This document shows, one piece after another, positions 34,844-43,080 of a DNA stretch of 43,356 nt (position 1 is its first letter; each line of letters opens with the position of its first letter). A program made the translations under genes and the position numbers. Under the pieces are notes generated by a model. That model worked only from the letters and a program-made list of their open reading frames with translations. It ran no database searches and was not told the origin of the DNA. The stretch lies in NCBI GenBank assembly GCA_023301765.1, contig JALZUC010000030.1, positions 1 through 43,356 on the forward strand, written 5' to 3'. Origin of the DNA: Akkermansiaceae bacterium. GTDB taxonomy: Bacteria > Verrucomicrobiota > Verrucomicrobiia > Verrucomicrobiales > Akkermansiaceae.

Positions 34844-35449
34844 CTAGTTTCCTGCCGCCGGAAGGTAGCGAGAGCGAGATGCCATGTAGCTTTTCCCCGG
34901 GTTTGTGGTAGCTAGAGCACCTCTTATTACGCGAACTTCAGAGCCTACGCCTAATTCTTTATAGAGAGCGATGACGTCACGTGATTTCATACGGATACAG
35001 CCGTAGCTGCGAGGCCTGCCTATGGTGTATTCCTCGGGCGTGCCGTGGATGTAGATGTAACGGCGGAAGGTATTTCGTGTGCTGCTTTGTTTACCTCGGA
35101 GCCATAGGATACGGGTAACTATGGGGTCACGGCCAGGGGCATTTGGGCGTAGAATTTCGCCTGTGCGCCTTCTGCTTTTGAAGACGGCTCCAGAGGGTGC
35201 GCCGCCACCTATTTTTTTAGCGACTTCCATGCGGCCTACTGGGGTGCGGTTACTTCCGCGAGTATCGCCAAGGCCAAACTTTGAGGTGGAAACAGGGTAG
35301 CTTTTTACGGGTATGCCATTTCTGACTAAGAGCATACGCTGGTCTTTTACACTAACGATAACACCGTTACGCGGGCTACCATTTCCACAGCTACTGAGAA
35401 TAGATGTTACTACCAGAGCCGCAAGCACGAGGCTGAAGCTTCGGAGCAT
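34844..35449 (-). CDS. L,D-transpeptidase (YkuD) lipoprotein
   Basis: Peptidoglycan cross-linking or protein-attaching enzyme of the envelope. The chosen start (ATG, 35449) gives a lipoprotein signal, MLRSFSLVLAALVVTSILSSC, with the lipidated Cys near residue 21. Other in-frame starts lie at 35464 and 35536; the last would overlap the upstream gene. The YkuD catalytic region is clear: YIYIHGTPEEYTIG followed by SYGCIRMKSRDVIALY, with the nucleophile Cys in YGCIRM. It follows the GT2 gene on the same strand and is probably co-transcribed with it. Confidence 0.9.
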   Translation of the reverse strand: MLRSFSLVLAALVVTSILSSCGNGSPRNGVIVSVKDQRMLLVRNGIPVKSYPVSTSKFGLGDTRGSNRTPVGRMEVAKKIGGGAPSGAVFKSRRRTGEILRPNAPGRDPIVTRILWLRGKQSSTRNTFRRYIYIHGTPEEYTIGRPRSYGCIRMKSRDVIALYKELGVGSEVRVIRGALATTNPGKSYMASRSRYLPAAGN

Positions 35450-35501
35450 GATGTTATCGATCATAATTCTTGTTAGGTGAATAAGGTAACACTTAAGTAA
35501 T

Positions 35502-37010
35502 TTACTTATTAACAGTTTCTTTATCAGAGCTAGCAAGGAGGCTAGGTAGCTGTTGGCTCAGGGAGCTAAGTGAGGTGTAAAAGAATCCAACAGGGAATGG
35601 CATGAGCAGAATGGTTGCTATCCAGTTAGCATTGAGTGCATTATCCACTACTACTATGGTAAAGAAGATACCAAAGGCAAGTTCTACAAAAGGGGTGAGG
35701 GACTTGATTGCCTTATAGCGGCTTTTCTTAAATGCGGCTTTTTCTTTTTTCTGACTGCCGTTGATCCCGTGCTTAGGTGTGCGTACGAAGCTGGTCTCAT
35801 GGTTAAAGATAGCTTCCATAACTGCTTTGGCATTATTCACTGACATACCAATGCCGAGAGCGAGTAGGAGTGGGAGGTAGAGAATATCTTTAAGCCATGT
35901 TGTAGGACGGAGTGCTTTCTGGCTCATAACGTAGAACAGAGCTACGGATACAGATCCAAAGAAGAAGATGGGGAAATTAAGCAAGTGTTCAGAGATGCCG
36001 TTTTCTGCAAACCATGTGAGCTCTGAGTGTTGTTTCGGGTAGATGAGGAAACAGAGTAGGAAGAGGAGGAGGTAGGCAAAGTTAGAAGTCAGGTGTGCTG
36101 TGGCTTCCATTTTACAAACAAGAGGGGCGTCACTTTTCCAGATATCAAAAAGGATTTTCTTGCAGACTTGAATAGAGCCTTTGGTCCAGCGGTGCTGCTG
36201 GCTCTTAAAGCCTTCCATGTCTACTGGCAGCTCAGCAGGGGTGGTGACGTTATTGAGAAATACAAATTTCCAGCCTTTCAGCTGCGCGCGGTAGCTGAGG
36301 TCCATGTCTTCGGTGAGGGTGTCGTGCTCCCAGCCACCAGCATCTGCGATACATGATTTACGCCATATGCCTGCTGTGCCGTTAAAGGTAAAGAAACGGC
36401 CGCTGCGGTTACGTGCAGTCTGCTCTAGTTCAAGATGGCCATCGAGGAACATGGCTTGAACACGTGTGAGGGCGTTGAAGGTGCGGTTGATGTGTTCCCA
36501 GCGAGTTTGAATCATACCGATCTTACTATCGGTAAAATAATGGATGGTTTTTTTCAGAACATCAGAGTCTGGGACGAAGTCTGCATCTAGGATAAAGAGA
36601 TACTCACCCTTGGCAGACTCTGTGCCATTCTCTAGTGCTCCGGCCTTGTAGCCAGTGCGGTCTGTGCGGTGGATGTGTTCAGCATCAAAACCACGCTCAA
36701 CTAATTTAGCGACTTCTACTTTACAAATTTCTGAAGTTTCATCAGTGGAGTCGTCCAGAACTTGAATCTGGAGTTTATCTTGCGGGTAATCAATGGCAGA
36801 TACTGAGTCTAGGAGGCGTTCCATAACATGCATTTCATTGAAGCATGGCAGCTGGACTGTAACGAGGGGGAGGTCTTCGAACTGTTTTAGTGGTTCCGGA
36901 TGATTACGGGAATACTTTAGATACAGTGCGAGAATCATCAGGCGGTGGAATCCGTAGCCGGATAAGCCAATGAGTACGAGGAAGTATGCAGAATACCAGA
37001 GCCAGTCCAT
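35502..37010 (-). CDS. GT2 glycosyltransferase, cellulose-synthase-like
   Basis: Processive membrane glycosyltransferase. The 502 residues comprise one N-terminal helix (residues about 5-30), a cytoplasmic GT2 domain, and about four C-terminal helices. The catalytic D,D,D,QxxRW set is complete: VLDDSTDET, ILDADFVPD, TLTEDMDLSYRA and SQQHRWTKGS. The closest general match is glucomannan or beta-glucan synthases and ceramide-glucosyltransferase-like enzymes. The product (exopolysaccharide or glycolipid) cannot be decided. No PilZ domain or BcsB-like partner is adjacent. A lipoprotein L,D-transpeptidase follows. Confidence 0.9.
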   Translation of the reverse strand: MDWLWYSAYFLVLIGLSGYGFHRLMILALYLKYSRNHPEPLKQFEDLPLVTVQLPCFNEMHVMERLLDSVSAIDYPQDKLQIQVLDDSTDETSEICKVEVAKLVERGFDAEHIHRTDRTGYKAGALENGTESAKGEYLFILDADFVPDSDVLKKTIHYFTDSKIGMIQTRWEHINRTFNALTRVQAMFLDGHLELEQTARNRSGRFFTFNGTAGIWRKSCIADAGGWEHDTLTEDMDLSYRAQLKGWKFVFLNNVTTPAELPVDMEGFKSQQHRWTKGSIQVCKKILFDIWKSDAPLVCKMEATAHLTSNFAYLLLFLLCFLIYPKQHSELTWFAENGISEHLLNFPIFFFGSVSVALFYVMSQKALRPTTWLKDILYLPLLLALGIGMSVNNAKAVMEAIFNHETSFVRTPKHGINGSQKKEKAAFKKSRYKAIKSLTPFVELAFGIFFTIVVVDNALNANWIATILLMPFPVGFFYTSLSSLSQQLPSLLASSDKETVNK

Positions 37011-37171
37011 GATGTTGCGTTGTTAGGTGTGGTGAGGAGCATTACCTAGTGTAGAGCTCTTCATGGTAGCCGTTGTGGCTAGTGGGCGGTTCTTATTGGC
37101 TAGTAGGGCATGTGTCAAGGATGGATGCGGTCATCGCTGAGTCCTTAGTGTAAACCATTTAAGTAAGTAAA

Positions 37172-37200
37172 AAGAGGTAGCACGTTATATGCTACCTCTT
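37172..37200 (-). terminator. Terminator of the glycine-zipper gene
   Basis: A perfect 11-bp stem (AAGAGGTAGCA / TGCTACCTCTT) has a 7-base loop and a T-run on the minus strand, 24 bases after the stop. It also separates this gene from the GT2 gene. Confidence 0.9.
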
Positions 37201-37224
37201 AATAAATTTCTGAAGGTTAGGGGC

Positions 37225-37470
37225 TTAGTTGCCGCTAGCTGTGTTTTCTTTATTACGTCCGACAGCGTAGCCAAGACCTGTGCCAGCGGCGGCACCGAGG
37301 AGCGCTCCTTGGCCAGCGTGGTCAGATTGATTACCGATGACGGCACCTAGGCCAGCACCTAGGGCAGCACCTACAGCGGCATCTTGATGTGCTGAACGAA
37401 CATTTGGACCACAGCTTGAGAGTGCGATGGCAGAGACAGATACGGTGAAGAGAGTTAGTAATTTTTTCAT
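37225..37470 (-). CDS. Small glycine-zipper lipoprotein
   Basis: The 81-residue product has a lipoprotein signal (MKKLLTLFTVSVSAIALSSC, lipobox LSSC). A glycine-zipper segment follows (AAVGAALGAGLGAVIG and GALLGAAAGTGLGYAVG), separated by a short polar loop. It is probably an outer-membrane or periplasmic structural lipoprotein. It stands alone between two non-coding stretches. Confidence 0.85.
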   Translation of the reverse strand: MKKLLTLFTVSVSAIALSSCGPNVRSAHQDAAVGAALGAGLGAVIGNQSDHAGQGALLGAAAGTGLGYAVGRNKENTASGN

Positions 37471-37628
37471 GATGATTTCTTTAGATGTGGAGGTTTTAGT
37501 ATGGGTATTACATACTAAACACTGGTAAAGTTAATATAGGTATAGATTTTCTCAAGTAATATTTAAGATTAATTAATTAAATATTACTCTGTGTTGTAAG
37601 TGGGTTAAATAGTGGTTATTTTTTTATT

Positions 37629-37955
37629 ATGGATTTCACCGAGATAGACCGTGAGGATTTTAGGAATTTATTAGGAGAGATAGGTGCTGTGATGATGCCT
37701 TTTGGCCGTTTTGGTCCGGAGAAATTCCCGCCGCATGGCATACCAATTATGGATTTACCACCCGAATATCTTGAGTGGTTTCGTGAGAGAGGATTTCCAA
37801 AGGGTAGGCTAGGGGAGCTAATGGCTTCCGTTACGGAGATTAAGGCTGTGGGTATGGATAGTGTTTTTGATCCACTGCGTGCGGCCAGAGGTGGGCGTAA
37901 AAGTGTGCGTGTGCGCCGGAATAAACGTGGAGATTCTGTAGATTTTGAGAGCTAG
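37629..37955 (+). CDS. DUF3820-family protein
   Basis: The 108-residue product matches DUF3820: MPFGRFG near residue 22, then IMDLPPEYLEWFRERGFPKGRLGELMASVTEIKAVGM. The core differs from shorter members by a Pro/His insertion after MPFGRFG and a basic tail (RKSVRVRRNKRGD). The family function is uncertain. The stop codon falls inside a 6-base tandem repeat. Confidence 0.85.
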   Translation: MDFTEIDREDFRNLLGEIGAVMMPFGRFGPEKFPPHGIPIMDLPPEYLEWFRERGFPKGRLGELMASVTEIKAVGMDSVFDPLRAARGGRKSVRVRRNKRGDSVDFES

Positions 37956-37983
37956 AGCTAGAGTTAGAGCTAGAGCTAGAGTT
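37948..37983 (+). repeat. Six-unit AGAGCT/AGAGTT tandem repeat over the DUF3820 stop
   Basis: Units AGAGCT, AGAGCT, AGAGTT, AGAGCT, AGAGCT, AGAGTT follow without a gap. In the gene's frame every unit contains TAG, so several stop codons are in series. The stop of the gene is the first of them. Confidence 0.92.
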
Positions 37984-38075
37984 TGCAGTGTGTGTTTGGT
38001 ATCGCTTACGTTGCTTTTGGTGTTATGATTTTTTATTCTATTGTATGTGTGTTGTCTATATAAGCCATTGATTTT

Positions 38076-40559
38076 ATGATGATTAACTATCAAATTAGCT
38101 GTTTTATTATATCGAGCCTGTGTGTCATTTCTGGGCTCATAGCTCAAGAGCCTAATATCAAAGTGCCAGAGGGGTTTAAGGTAGAAAAACTCTATCAAGT
38201 GAAGGGTAAGGAGCAGGGCTCGTGGGTAGCGATGGCGTGGGATGATAAGGGTAGGCTAATCACCTCTGATCAGTATGGTGGGCTTTTTCGTATTACTCTA
38301 AATCCATTTAAGGTAGAGGCTTTAAAGGTGAAAACGGGAGGGGCTCAAGGCCTACTCTGGCACCAGGGGGCTCTCTATGCCTCTGTGGCAAATAAGACGA
38401 TCACACCAGGGGGGATCTATAAACTTACAGATACCAATAATGATGATCAGCTCGATAAGGTAGAGCTGCTTACTGAGCTAAACACAGGTGGTGAGCATGG
38501 GCCTCACTCATTGGTAGCCTCTCCAGATGGAAAGTGGATCTACATGGTGGCAGGTAATTTTACTAAACTACCGAAGCAGGTAAATCATTTCCCAGCGACT
38601 AATAATTGGGGTGAAGACCATCTACTACCACGGATGGCGGATGGTAAAGGTCATGCAAATGGGCTTAAGGCTCCGGGGGGGTGGATTATTCGCTTTACGC
38701 CGGATGCTAAAACTTGGGAACTAGTTAGTAGTGGCTTCCGTAACCCTTATGATATGGCTTTTAATGAGCATAACGAGCTGATGACTTATGATGCGGATAT
38801 GGAATATGATTTTGGCTCGCCATGGTATCGGCCCACACGGATCTGCCATGCCACGAGTGGTGCGGAATTTGGCTGGCGCCATGGCACGGGGAAATGGGCG
38901 GAGTATTATTTAGATAGCACACCGGCAGTAGTGGATCTTGGCCCTGGCTCGCCGACGGGTGTAGTGGCTGGTCTAGGAGCGAAGTTTCCCGGGCGGTATC
39001 AGCGTGCTATTTTTGCACTAGATTGGACATTTGCTACGATGTATGCAGTTCACCTCCAGCCCAGTGGCTCTAGCTACAAGGGGACGCGAGAGCAGTTTTT
39101 ATCAAGTGCGGGGCTTCCTCTTACAGATGCTGTGATTGGTGATGATGGTGCTATGTATTTTATAGTAGGCGGGCGTAGGGCTGGCTCTGCTCTGTATCGT
39201 TTAACATATGAGGGCGAAGAGAGCACGGCCAAGATTTCCCCATCGCCCTTACCTAAGGATTTTACGTTACGCAGGAGACTGGCAGCTATGCATTTGGGCG
39301 GGGAGAGAGACTTGGCTGTGATCTTATCTAGCCTTAGTCATGATGATCGAATCATCCGCTACACTGCACGTGTGGCTCTGGAGAAAGTTCCTATAAGCGA
39401 GTGGGTAGGTAAGATGGCTGAGGGGAAGGATGCGCGGCCACTCTGTCAGATGGCGGTGGCTATAGCGCGCCAAGGGAGTAAAAAACAATCTCATGCTGCG
39501 CTGAAACAACTAGCTAGACTGGATTTCACACAGCTTAGTAAAGAGGGGAAGCTAGAACTCCTGCGGGCAGAGGCTCTGCTGATGGCTCGCCATGGTAAAT
39601 CCAGCACCGATTTGTTAGGCCAATTAGAGGAGCATTTCCCAGATCAGGATGATCAGGTTAACCGTGAACTGTGTAGGATTCTTTGCTATCTAGATGCACC
39701 TAGTGTAATAGCTAAAACTCTCGCTCTGATGGCACAGCCAAAGGAGATGACACCTCCAGACTGGGTAACCCTTGCTGGGAGAAATGAGCGTTATGGGCGA
39801 GATATAGTGAACATGCTCAGAAACCTGCCTTCTACAGATAGCCTCCACTATGCCTATTGCTTACGTGTGGTAAAAGCAAAATGGACAGAGGGCCAACGTA
39901 GACAGTACTTCACGTGGTTTAGTGATGCTGTAAAAAAAGATGGGGGTAGGAGCTATAAAATATTTATTACTAATATCTACAAGGAAGCGCTGGCGAATAG
40001 CTCAGAAGCCGAGCAGAAGATGGTCACATCATGGAAGCTGGATATGAGTAAAGAAGATCCATTTAAGGATCTCCCCATACCTGAGGGACCAGGGGAAAAC
40101 TGGACCGTAGCAGATGTAAGGGCATTAAACCTCGATAAGGTAGACTTGGTGAATGGTGAAAAGATGTTTCGAGCTAGTTACTGTGCCGCGTGTCATGAGG
40201 TGAAGGGGCAAGGTGGCGGTTCTGGACCTGATCTAAGCCACGCTGCTGGGCGCTTTCAGCTAAAGGATCTAGCAGAGGCTATTCTAAATCCTAGTGACGT
40301 GATTTCTAATCAATATGAGTTTAACGTAATCAGTAAAAAGGACGGCTCCACTGTCACAGGTAGGATCCTTAAGGAAAAAGATGGAGTGCTGGTAGTGGCG
40401 GTCAGTGCCTTTGACTTTGATAAAACTGTCGAGGTCAATGAGGTGGATATAGAGAGTATTAAGCCATCAGCAGTCTCTCCTATGCCGCCGGCTCTGATAG
40501 GTAGACTTAATGAACAAGAGGTAAAAGACTTGATGGGTTATCTGCTAAGTCTGAAGTAA
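38076..40559 (+). CDS. Exported beta-propeller protein with PVC-type c-heme domain
   Basis: The 827-residue product starts with a signal peptide (MMINYQISCFIISSLCVISG, cleavage near AQE). A propeller-like domain of about 350 residues follows (EGFKVEKLYQ, DDKGRLITSDQYGGLFRI, GHANGLKAPGGWIIRF, GFRNPYDMAFNEHNELMTYDADMEYD). A helical repeat region comes next. The C-terminal heme domain has CAACH (Cys703, His707), and KGQGGGSGPDLSHAAGRF and ILNPSDVIS after it, as in the Planctomycetes/Verrucomicrobia-type heme-binding domain. It probably oxidises an extracellular substrate and passes electrons on, but the substrate is unknown. It ends 13 bases before a bidirectional terminator. Confidence 0.93.
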   Translation: MMINYQISCFIISSLCVISGLIAQEPNIKVPEGFKVEKLYQVKGKEQGSWVAMAWDDKGRLITSDQYGGLFRITLNPFKVEALKVKTGGAQGLLWHQGALYASVANKTITPGGIYKLTDTNNDDQLDKVELLTELNTGGEHGPHSLVASPDGKWIYMVAGNFTKLPKQVNHFPATNNWGEDHLLPRMADGKGHANGLKAPGGWIIRFTPDAKTWELVSSGFRNPYDMAFNEHNELMTYDADMEYDFGSPWYRPTRICHATSGAEFGWRHGTGKWAEYYLDSTPAVVDLGPGSPTGVVAGLGAKFPGRYQRAIFALDWTFATMYAVHLQPSGSSYKGTREQFLSSAGLPLTDAVIGDDGAMYFIVGGRRAGSALYRLTYEGEESTAKISPSPLPKDFTLRRRLAAMHLGGERDLAVILSSLSHDDRIIRYTARVALEKVPISEWVGKMAEGKDARPLCQMAVAIARQGSKKQSHAALKQLARLDFTQLSKEGKLELLRAEALLMARHGKSSTDLLGQLEEHFPDQDDQVNRELCRILCYLDAPSVIAKTLALMAQPKEMTPPDWVTLAGRNERYGRDIVNMLRNLPSTDSLHYAYCLRVVKAKWTEGQRRQYFTWFSDAVKKDGGRSYKIFITNIYKEALANSSEAEQKMVTSWKLDMSKEDPFKDLPIPEGPGENWTVADVRALNLDKVDLVNGEKMFRASYCAACHEVKGQGGGSGPDLSHAAGRFQLKDLAEAILNPSDVISNQYEFNVISKKDGSTVTGRILKEKDGVLVVAVSAFDFDKTVEVNEVDIESIKPSAVSPMPPALIGRLNEQEVKDLMGYLLSLK

Positions 40560-40571
40560 GATAACAAAAAA

Positions 40572-40594
40572 ACGCCGATCTAGCTGATCGGCGT
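40572..40594. terminator. Bidirectional terminator between the heme-propeller and TIM-barrel genes
   Basis: ACGCCGATC / GATCGGCGT forms a perfect 9-bp stem with a 5-base loop, flanked by A and T runs, between convergent genes. Confidence 0.92.
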
Positions 40595-40628
40595 TTTATT
40601 ACAGAGAGGTGGAATTTAAGCTGAGTGT

Positions 40629-41525
40629 TTAGGCGTCGATCTTACGGTATGCCGAAACTAGGTTGTTTAGTCCCTGGGGCCCTTTGCCTTTAGCCTTATG
40701 CTCCATACCGATGATGCCCTCATAGTTCTTTTTACGGAGCCAGTTGGTGACAGTTGCTAAGTCTAGTTTTCCTGTTCCTGGTTCTTTACGACCGGGGCTA
40801 TCCGCATATTGTACGTAGGTAACTTGATCCCAGACTTTCTCTGCGATTTCTATAAGCCTGTCGCCATGGCCAATTTGCCCCTCGTGGTAGAAGTCAGCAA
40901 GTAGTTTACAGGACTTACGGTTGACTTTTTCACATAGCATATGGCCATCTTCAAAAGAGCGGAGTAGTGGATCTTTCTTTTTGATAGGATGGGAAACTGG
41001 CTCTAGGGCGAGAATGATACCGTGTTCCTCTACGATATCACAGCAGCGCGTCATGGTATCCACGCTTTTGGTAATTTGATCTGCTACAGGCATTTTGTTA
41101 CGAGATCCGGGGAGGAAAGTCATATTTGTCTGCCCGGTAGCTTTGGCTAGATCTATACCTCCGTTTAGATCAGCGATGAGATGTTTCATGCCATCTTCAC
41201 TAGGGTTAGAGAAGTCGAGGCCATGGCCAATTGATATAACAGAGACACCAAGGGACATATTTTTGTCCTTACAGAACTCTGCTATCTTGGGCCATAGCTT
41301 TTTATCACGCCTTATAAGCCAGTTATCCTCCCATGCGCGGAAGCCGAGATCATAGGCGAATTTAAGCTGATCAAGGTAGTCTTGGGGGGCGGTGGGAAGC
41401 TGGCCAAATGTAGGGGCAAACTTTGCTTTGAATGGCTCTATGGTATACTCTTCAGCGAATGCCCTCGATGTTGTGGCCAGAAACGTACTAGCTAAGCTGA
41501 TCTGGGTAAATTTTCTACGGTGCAT
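40629..41525 (-). CDS. Exported TIM-barrel sugar isomerase/epimerase-like protein
   Basis: The 298-residue product fits the AP-endonuclease-type (xylose-isomerase-like) TIM barrel, close to hydroxypyruvate isomerases. Likely metal/substrate residues are seen in ILALEPVSH, KLLADFYHEGQIGHGD, QYADSPGRKEPGTGKLD and GIIGMEHKAKG. The N-terminus reads MHRRKFTQISLASTFLATTS, a twin-arginine-like signal although the motif is not perfect. The protein is probably folded before export. The substrate is unknown; its convergent neighbour is an exported heme-propeller, so both may act on carbohydrates outside the membrane. Confidence 0.82.
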   Translation of the reverse strand: MHRRKFTQISLASTFLATTSRAFAEEYTIEPFKAKFAPTFGQLPTAPQDYLDQLKFAYDLGFRAWEDNWLIRRDKKLWPKIAEFCKDKNMSLGVSVISIGHGLDFSNPSEDGMKHLIADLNGGIDLAKATGQTNMTFLPGSRNKMPVADQITKSVDTMTRCCDIVEEHGIILALEPVSHPIKKKDPLLRSFEDGHMLCEKVNRKSCKLLADFYHEGQIGHGDRLIEIAEKVWDQVTYVQYADSPGRKEPGTGKLDLATVTNWLRKKNYEGIIGMEHKAKGKGPQGLNNLVSAYRKIDA

Positions 41526-41551
41526 GTACTGATATTGTGTAAGTTAGAGGT

Positions 41552-42772
41552 TTATTTCATGCGGTAGTATCCGTCTTTGTTATAGAGGAAGTAACAGTCC
41601 TTTGGGGTGAGTCTGGGGAGATACATGCAAGGTTTACCTTTTTCATCAGCAGACTCTTGAAGCCCACTAGCGGAGGCCATTGGGCTGGACGTTTTTTTAC
41701 TGTCTGGATTTTTTAGCAATGAAGTCTCATGGATGCGCTCCACGATGTGATCCACCCATTTTAGCTTTTGTGCTTCGGTGCCAAATTCTGTCCAGTCGCC
41801 AGAGGTGGTGTTATCATACATTTTCTGAATAAATTCATCCGTGCTGATACCCATTTTTTCAGCAATGGGAGTGGCTAGACGTTGCCACCATTTTTGTGAT
41901 TCTTGATAGAATTCCTTCTGCTCTGTGAGATTGAGATTAGCGAACATGATGGTGGCACTAATCTGGTGGTGAAGGATTACGGAGTTTGGATAAGCATATG
42001 ACTTTTCAGCTAAGGTGCAGAGGGTAGCTGCCATAGATGCTGCAAATGACTTAACTACCACGTAGACGGGGGCAGTGCTGCCTTCCATAGATTTTAGAAT
42101 GCGGTAGCCAGCCATTACAGACCCACCGGGGGAAGCATCAATGACAATGAAGATAGGCTGATCAGGGTTTTTATTATTAAAGTAATTAATACGTGTGGTG
42201 ATGTGGTCAGCTGTTCCCATAGTGACTGGGCCATTCATGCTGATACGGCGATCAGAGATGACTAAGGTGCCGTCATCGGTGAGAGGATTTTCTAGGTAGA
42301 TAGGTTTGGCATCTGCGTAGACGGCGCGCTTTTTAGCAGACTCTAGAGCTTTGATTTCGCCTTCGAGTTTAGCAGTTTTCATACTGGACTCAGTTTGGAG
42401 AATCTTTAGCTGGCTAGATGCTTGCGCGGCTTTTTGTTTGGCGATTTCAGCTGCCTGCGAGAGAGATTTTTGTTGAGCAAGAAAGTTAGCATCTGCCTCT
42501 TGTGAAGATTTTTTTTGTTTCAGTGCAGCGAGTGCGAGTTCCTCTGAGAGGACTTCTTTTTCTAGCTTGAGCTTGGTAACTCTGGTTCGGATTTCTGCGA
42601 GTTCTTTTTTGAGTTTTTCAGCAGCCAGAGTGTTATCGGCAGTTAATTTTTCGAGAACAGAAGTTTCTTTAACTTGTGCGGTTTCTTGCATGGTGACTTC
42701 AGCGGCCTCTTGGGCAAATGATCCGCTGTTAAGTGCAATAATAGTGGTAGTGGCTAGTAATCGTTTTTTCAT
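41552..42772 (-). CDS. Secreted coiled-coil protein with ClpP-like protease domain
   Basis: The 406-residue product has a signal peptide (MKKRLLATTTIIALNSGSFA), a Lys/Glu/Ala-rich coiled coil over about residues 35-155, and then a ClpP/crotonase-fold domain. The domain carries the oxyanion segment DASPGGSVMAG and the nucleophile in KSFAASMAATLCTLAEK (Ser246). The active-site His is in ILHHQIS (His269) and a probable Asp in MYDNTTSGDW (Asp320). A Lys/Pro-rich tail with two Cys ends the chain. It is a serine peptidase with ClpP-like geometry outside the cytoplasm. The frame is open to a TTG at 42790; I chose the ATG of the signal peptide. Confidence 0.85.
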   Translation of the reverse strand: MKKRLLATTTIIALNSGSFAQEAAEVTMQETAQVKETSVLEKLTADNTLAAEKLKKELAEIRTRVTKLKLEKEVLSEELALAALKQKKSSQEADANFLAQQKSLSQAAEIAKQKAAQASSQLKILQTESSMKTAKLEGEIKALESAKKRAVYADAKPIYLENPLTDDGTLVISDRRISMNGPVTMGTADHITTRINYFNNKNPDQPIFIVIDASPGGSVMAGYRILKSMEGSTAPVYVVVKSFAASMAATLCTLAEKSYAYPNSVILHHQISATIMFANLNLTEQKEFYQESQKWWQRLATPIAEKMGISTDEFIQKMYDNTTSGDWTEFGTEAQKLKWVDHIVERIHETSLLKNPDSKKTSSPMASASGLQESADEKGKPCMYLPRLTPKDCYFLYNKDGYYRMK

Positions 42773-43080
42773 AAAAATGCTTAAATCCAATAAGTAATCA
42801 AACTAAACGAGGTTATGAATATGGCAATGAACATTTTAAAACGCCTCTGAAATTTAACTGAATCTAACATATTTTATGTTTCCTGATTATAGCTTTTACA
42901 GTGATGGTTGATAATTTATCACTGTAGAGGGAAAAGTGCGAAGCTGCTTTGAAATAATATAAGTAACTTAGGGTTAATGCTTGGTGGCGTTATACTGGCT
43001 ACAAACGGGATCGTAGCTTCTTGTTTCCTCCTTTGCTGGGGCGCTTGATCGCTAAACTCTATGGCTAAACGTGCTAATAA
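42773..43080. other. Non-coding stretch before the right-edge IS element
   Basis: No gene is seen. It holds the promoter region of the ClpP-like gene and one perfect 9-bp inverted repeat, TACAGTGAT (42897-42905) / ATCACTGTA (42918-42926), with a 12-base loop and no T-run. Confidence 0.5.

Noticed and set aside
37818-38198. 126-codon minus-strand frame with Leu-Ala repeats
   Set aside because: Its Leu/Ala repeats come from the hexamer repeat read backwards. It overlaps the DUF3820 gene and the start of the heme-propeller gene and has no family match.
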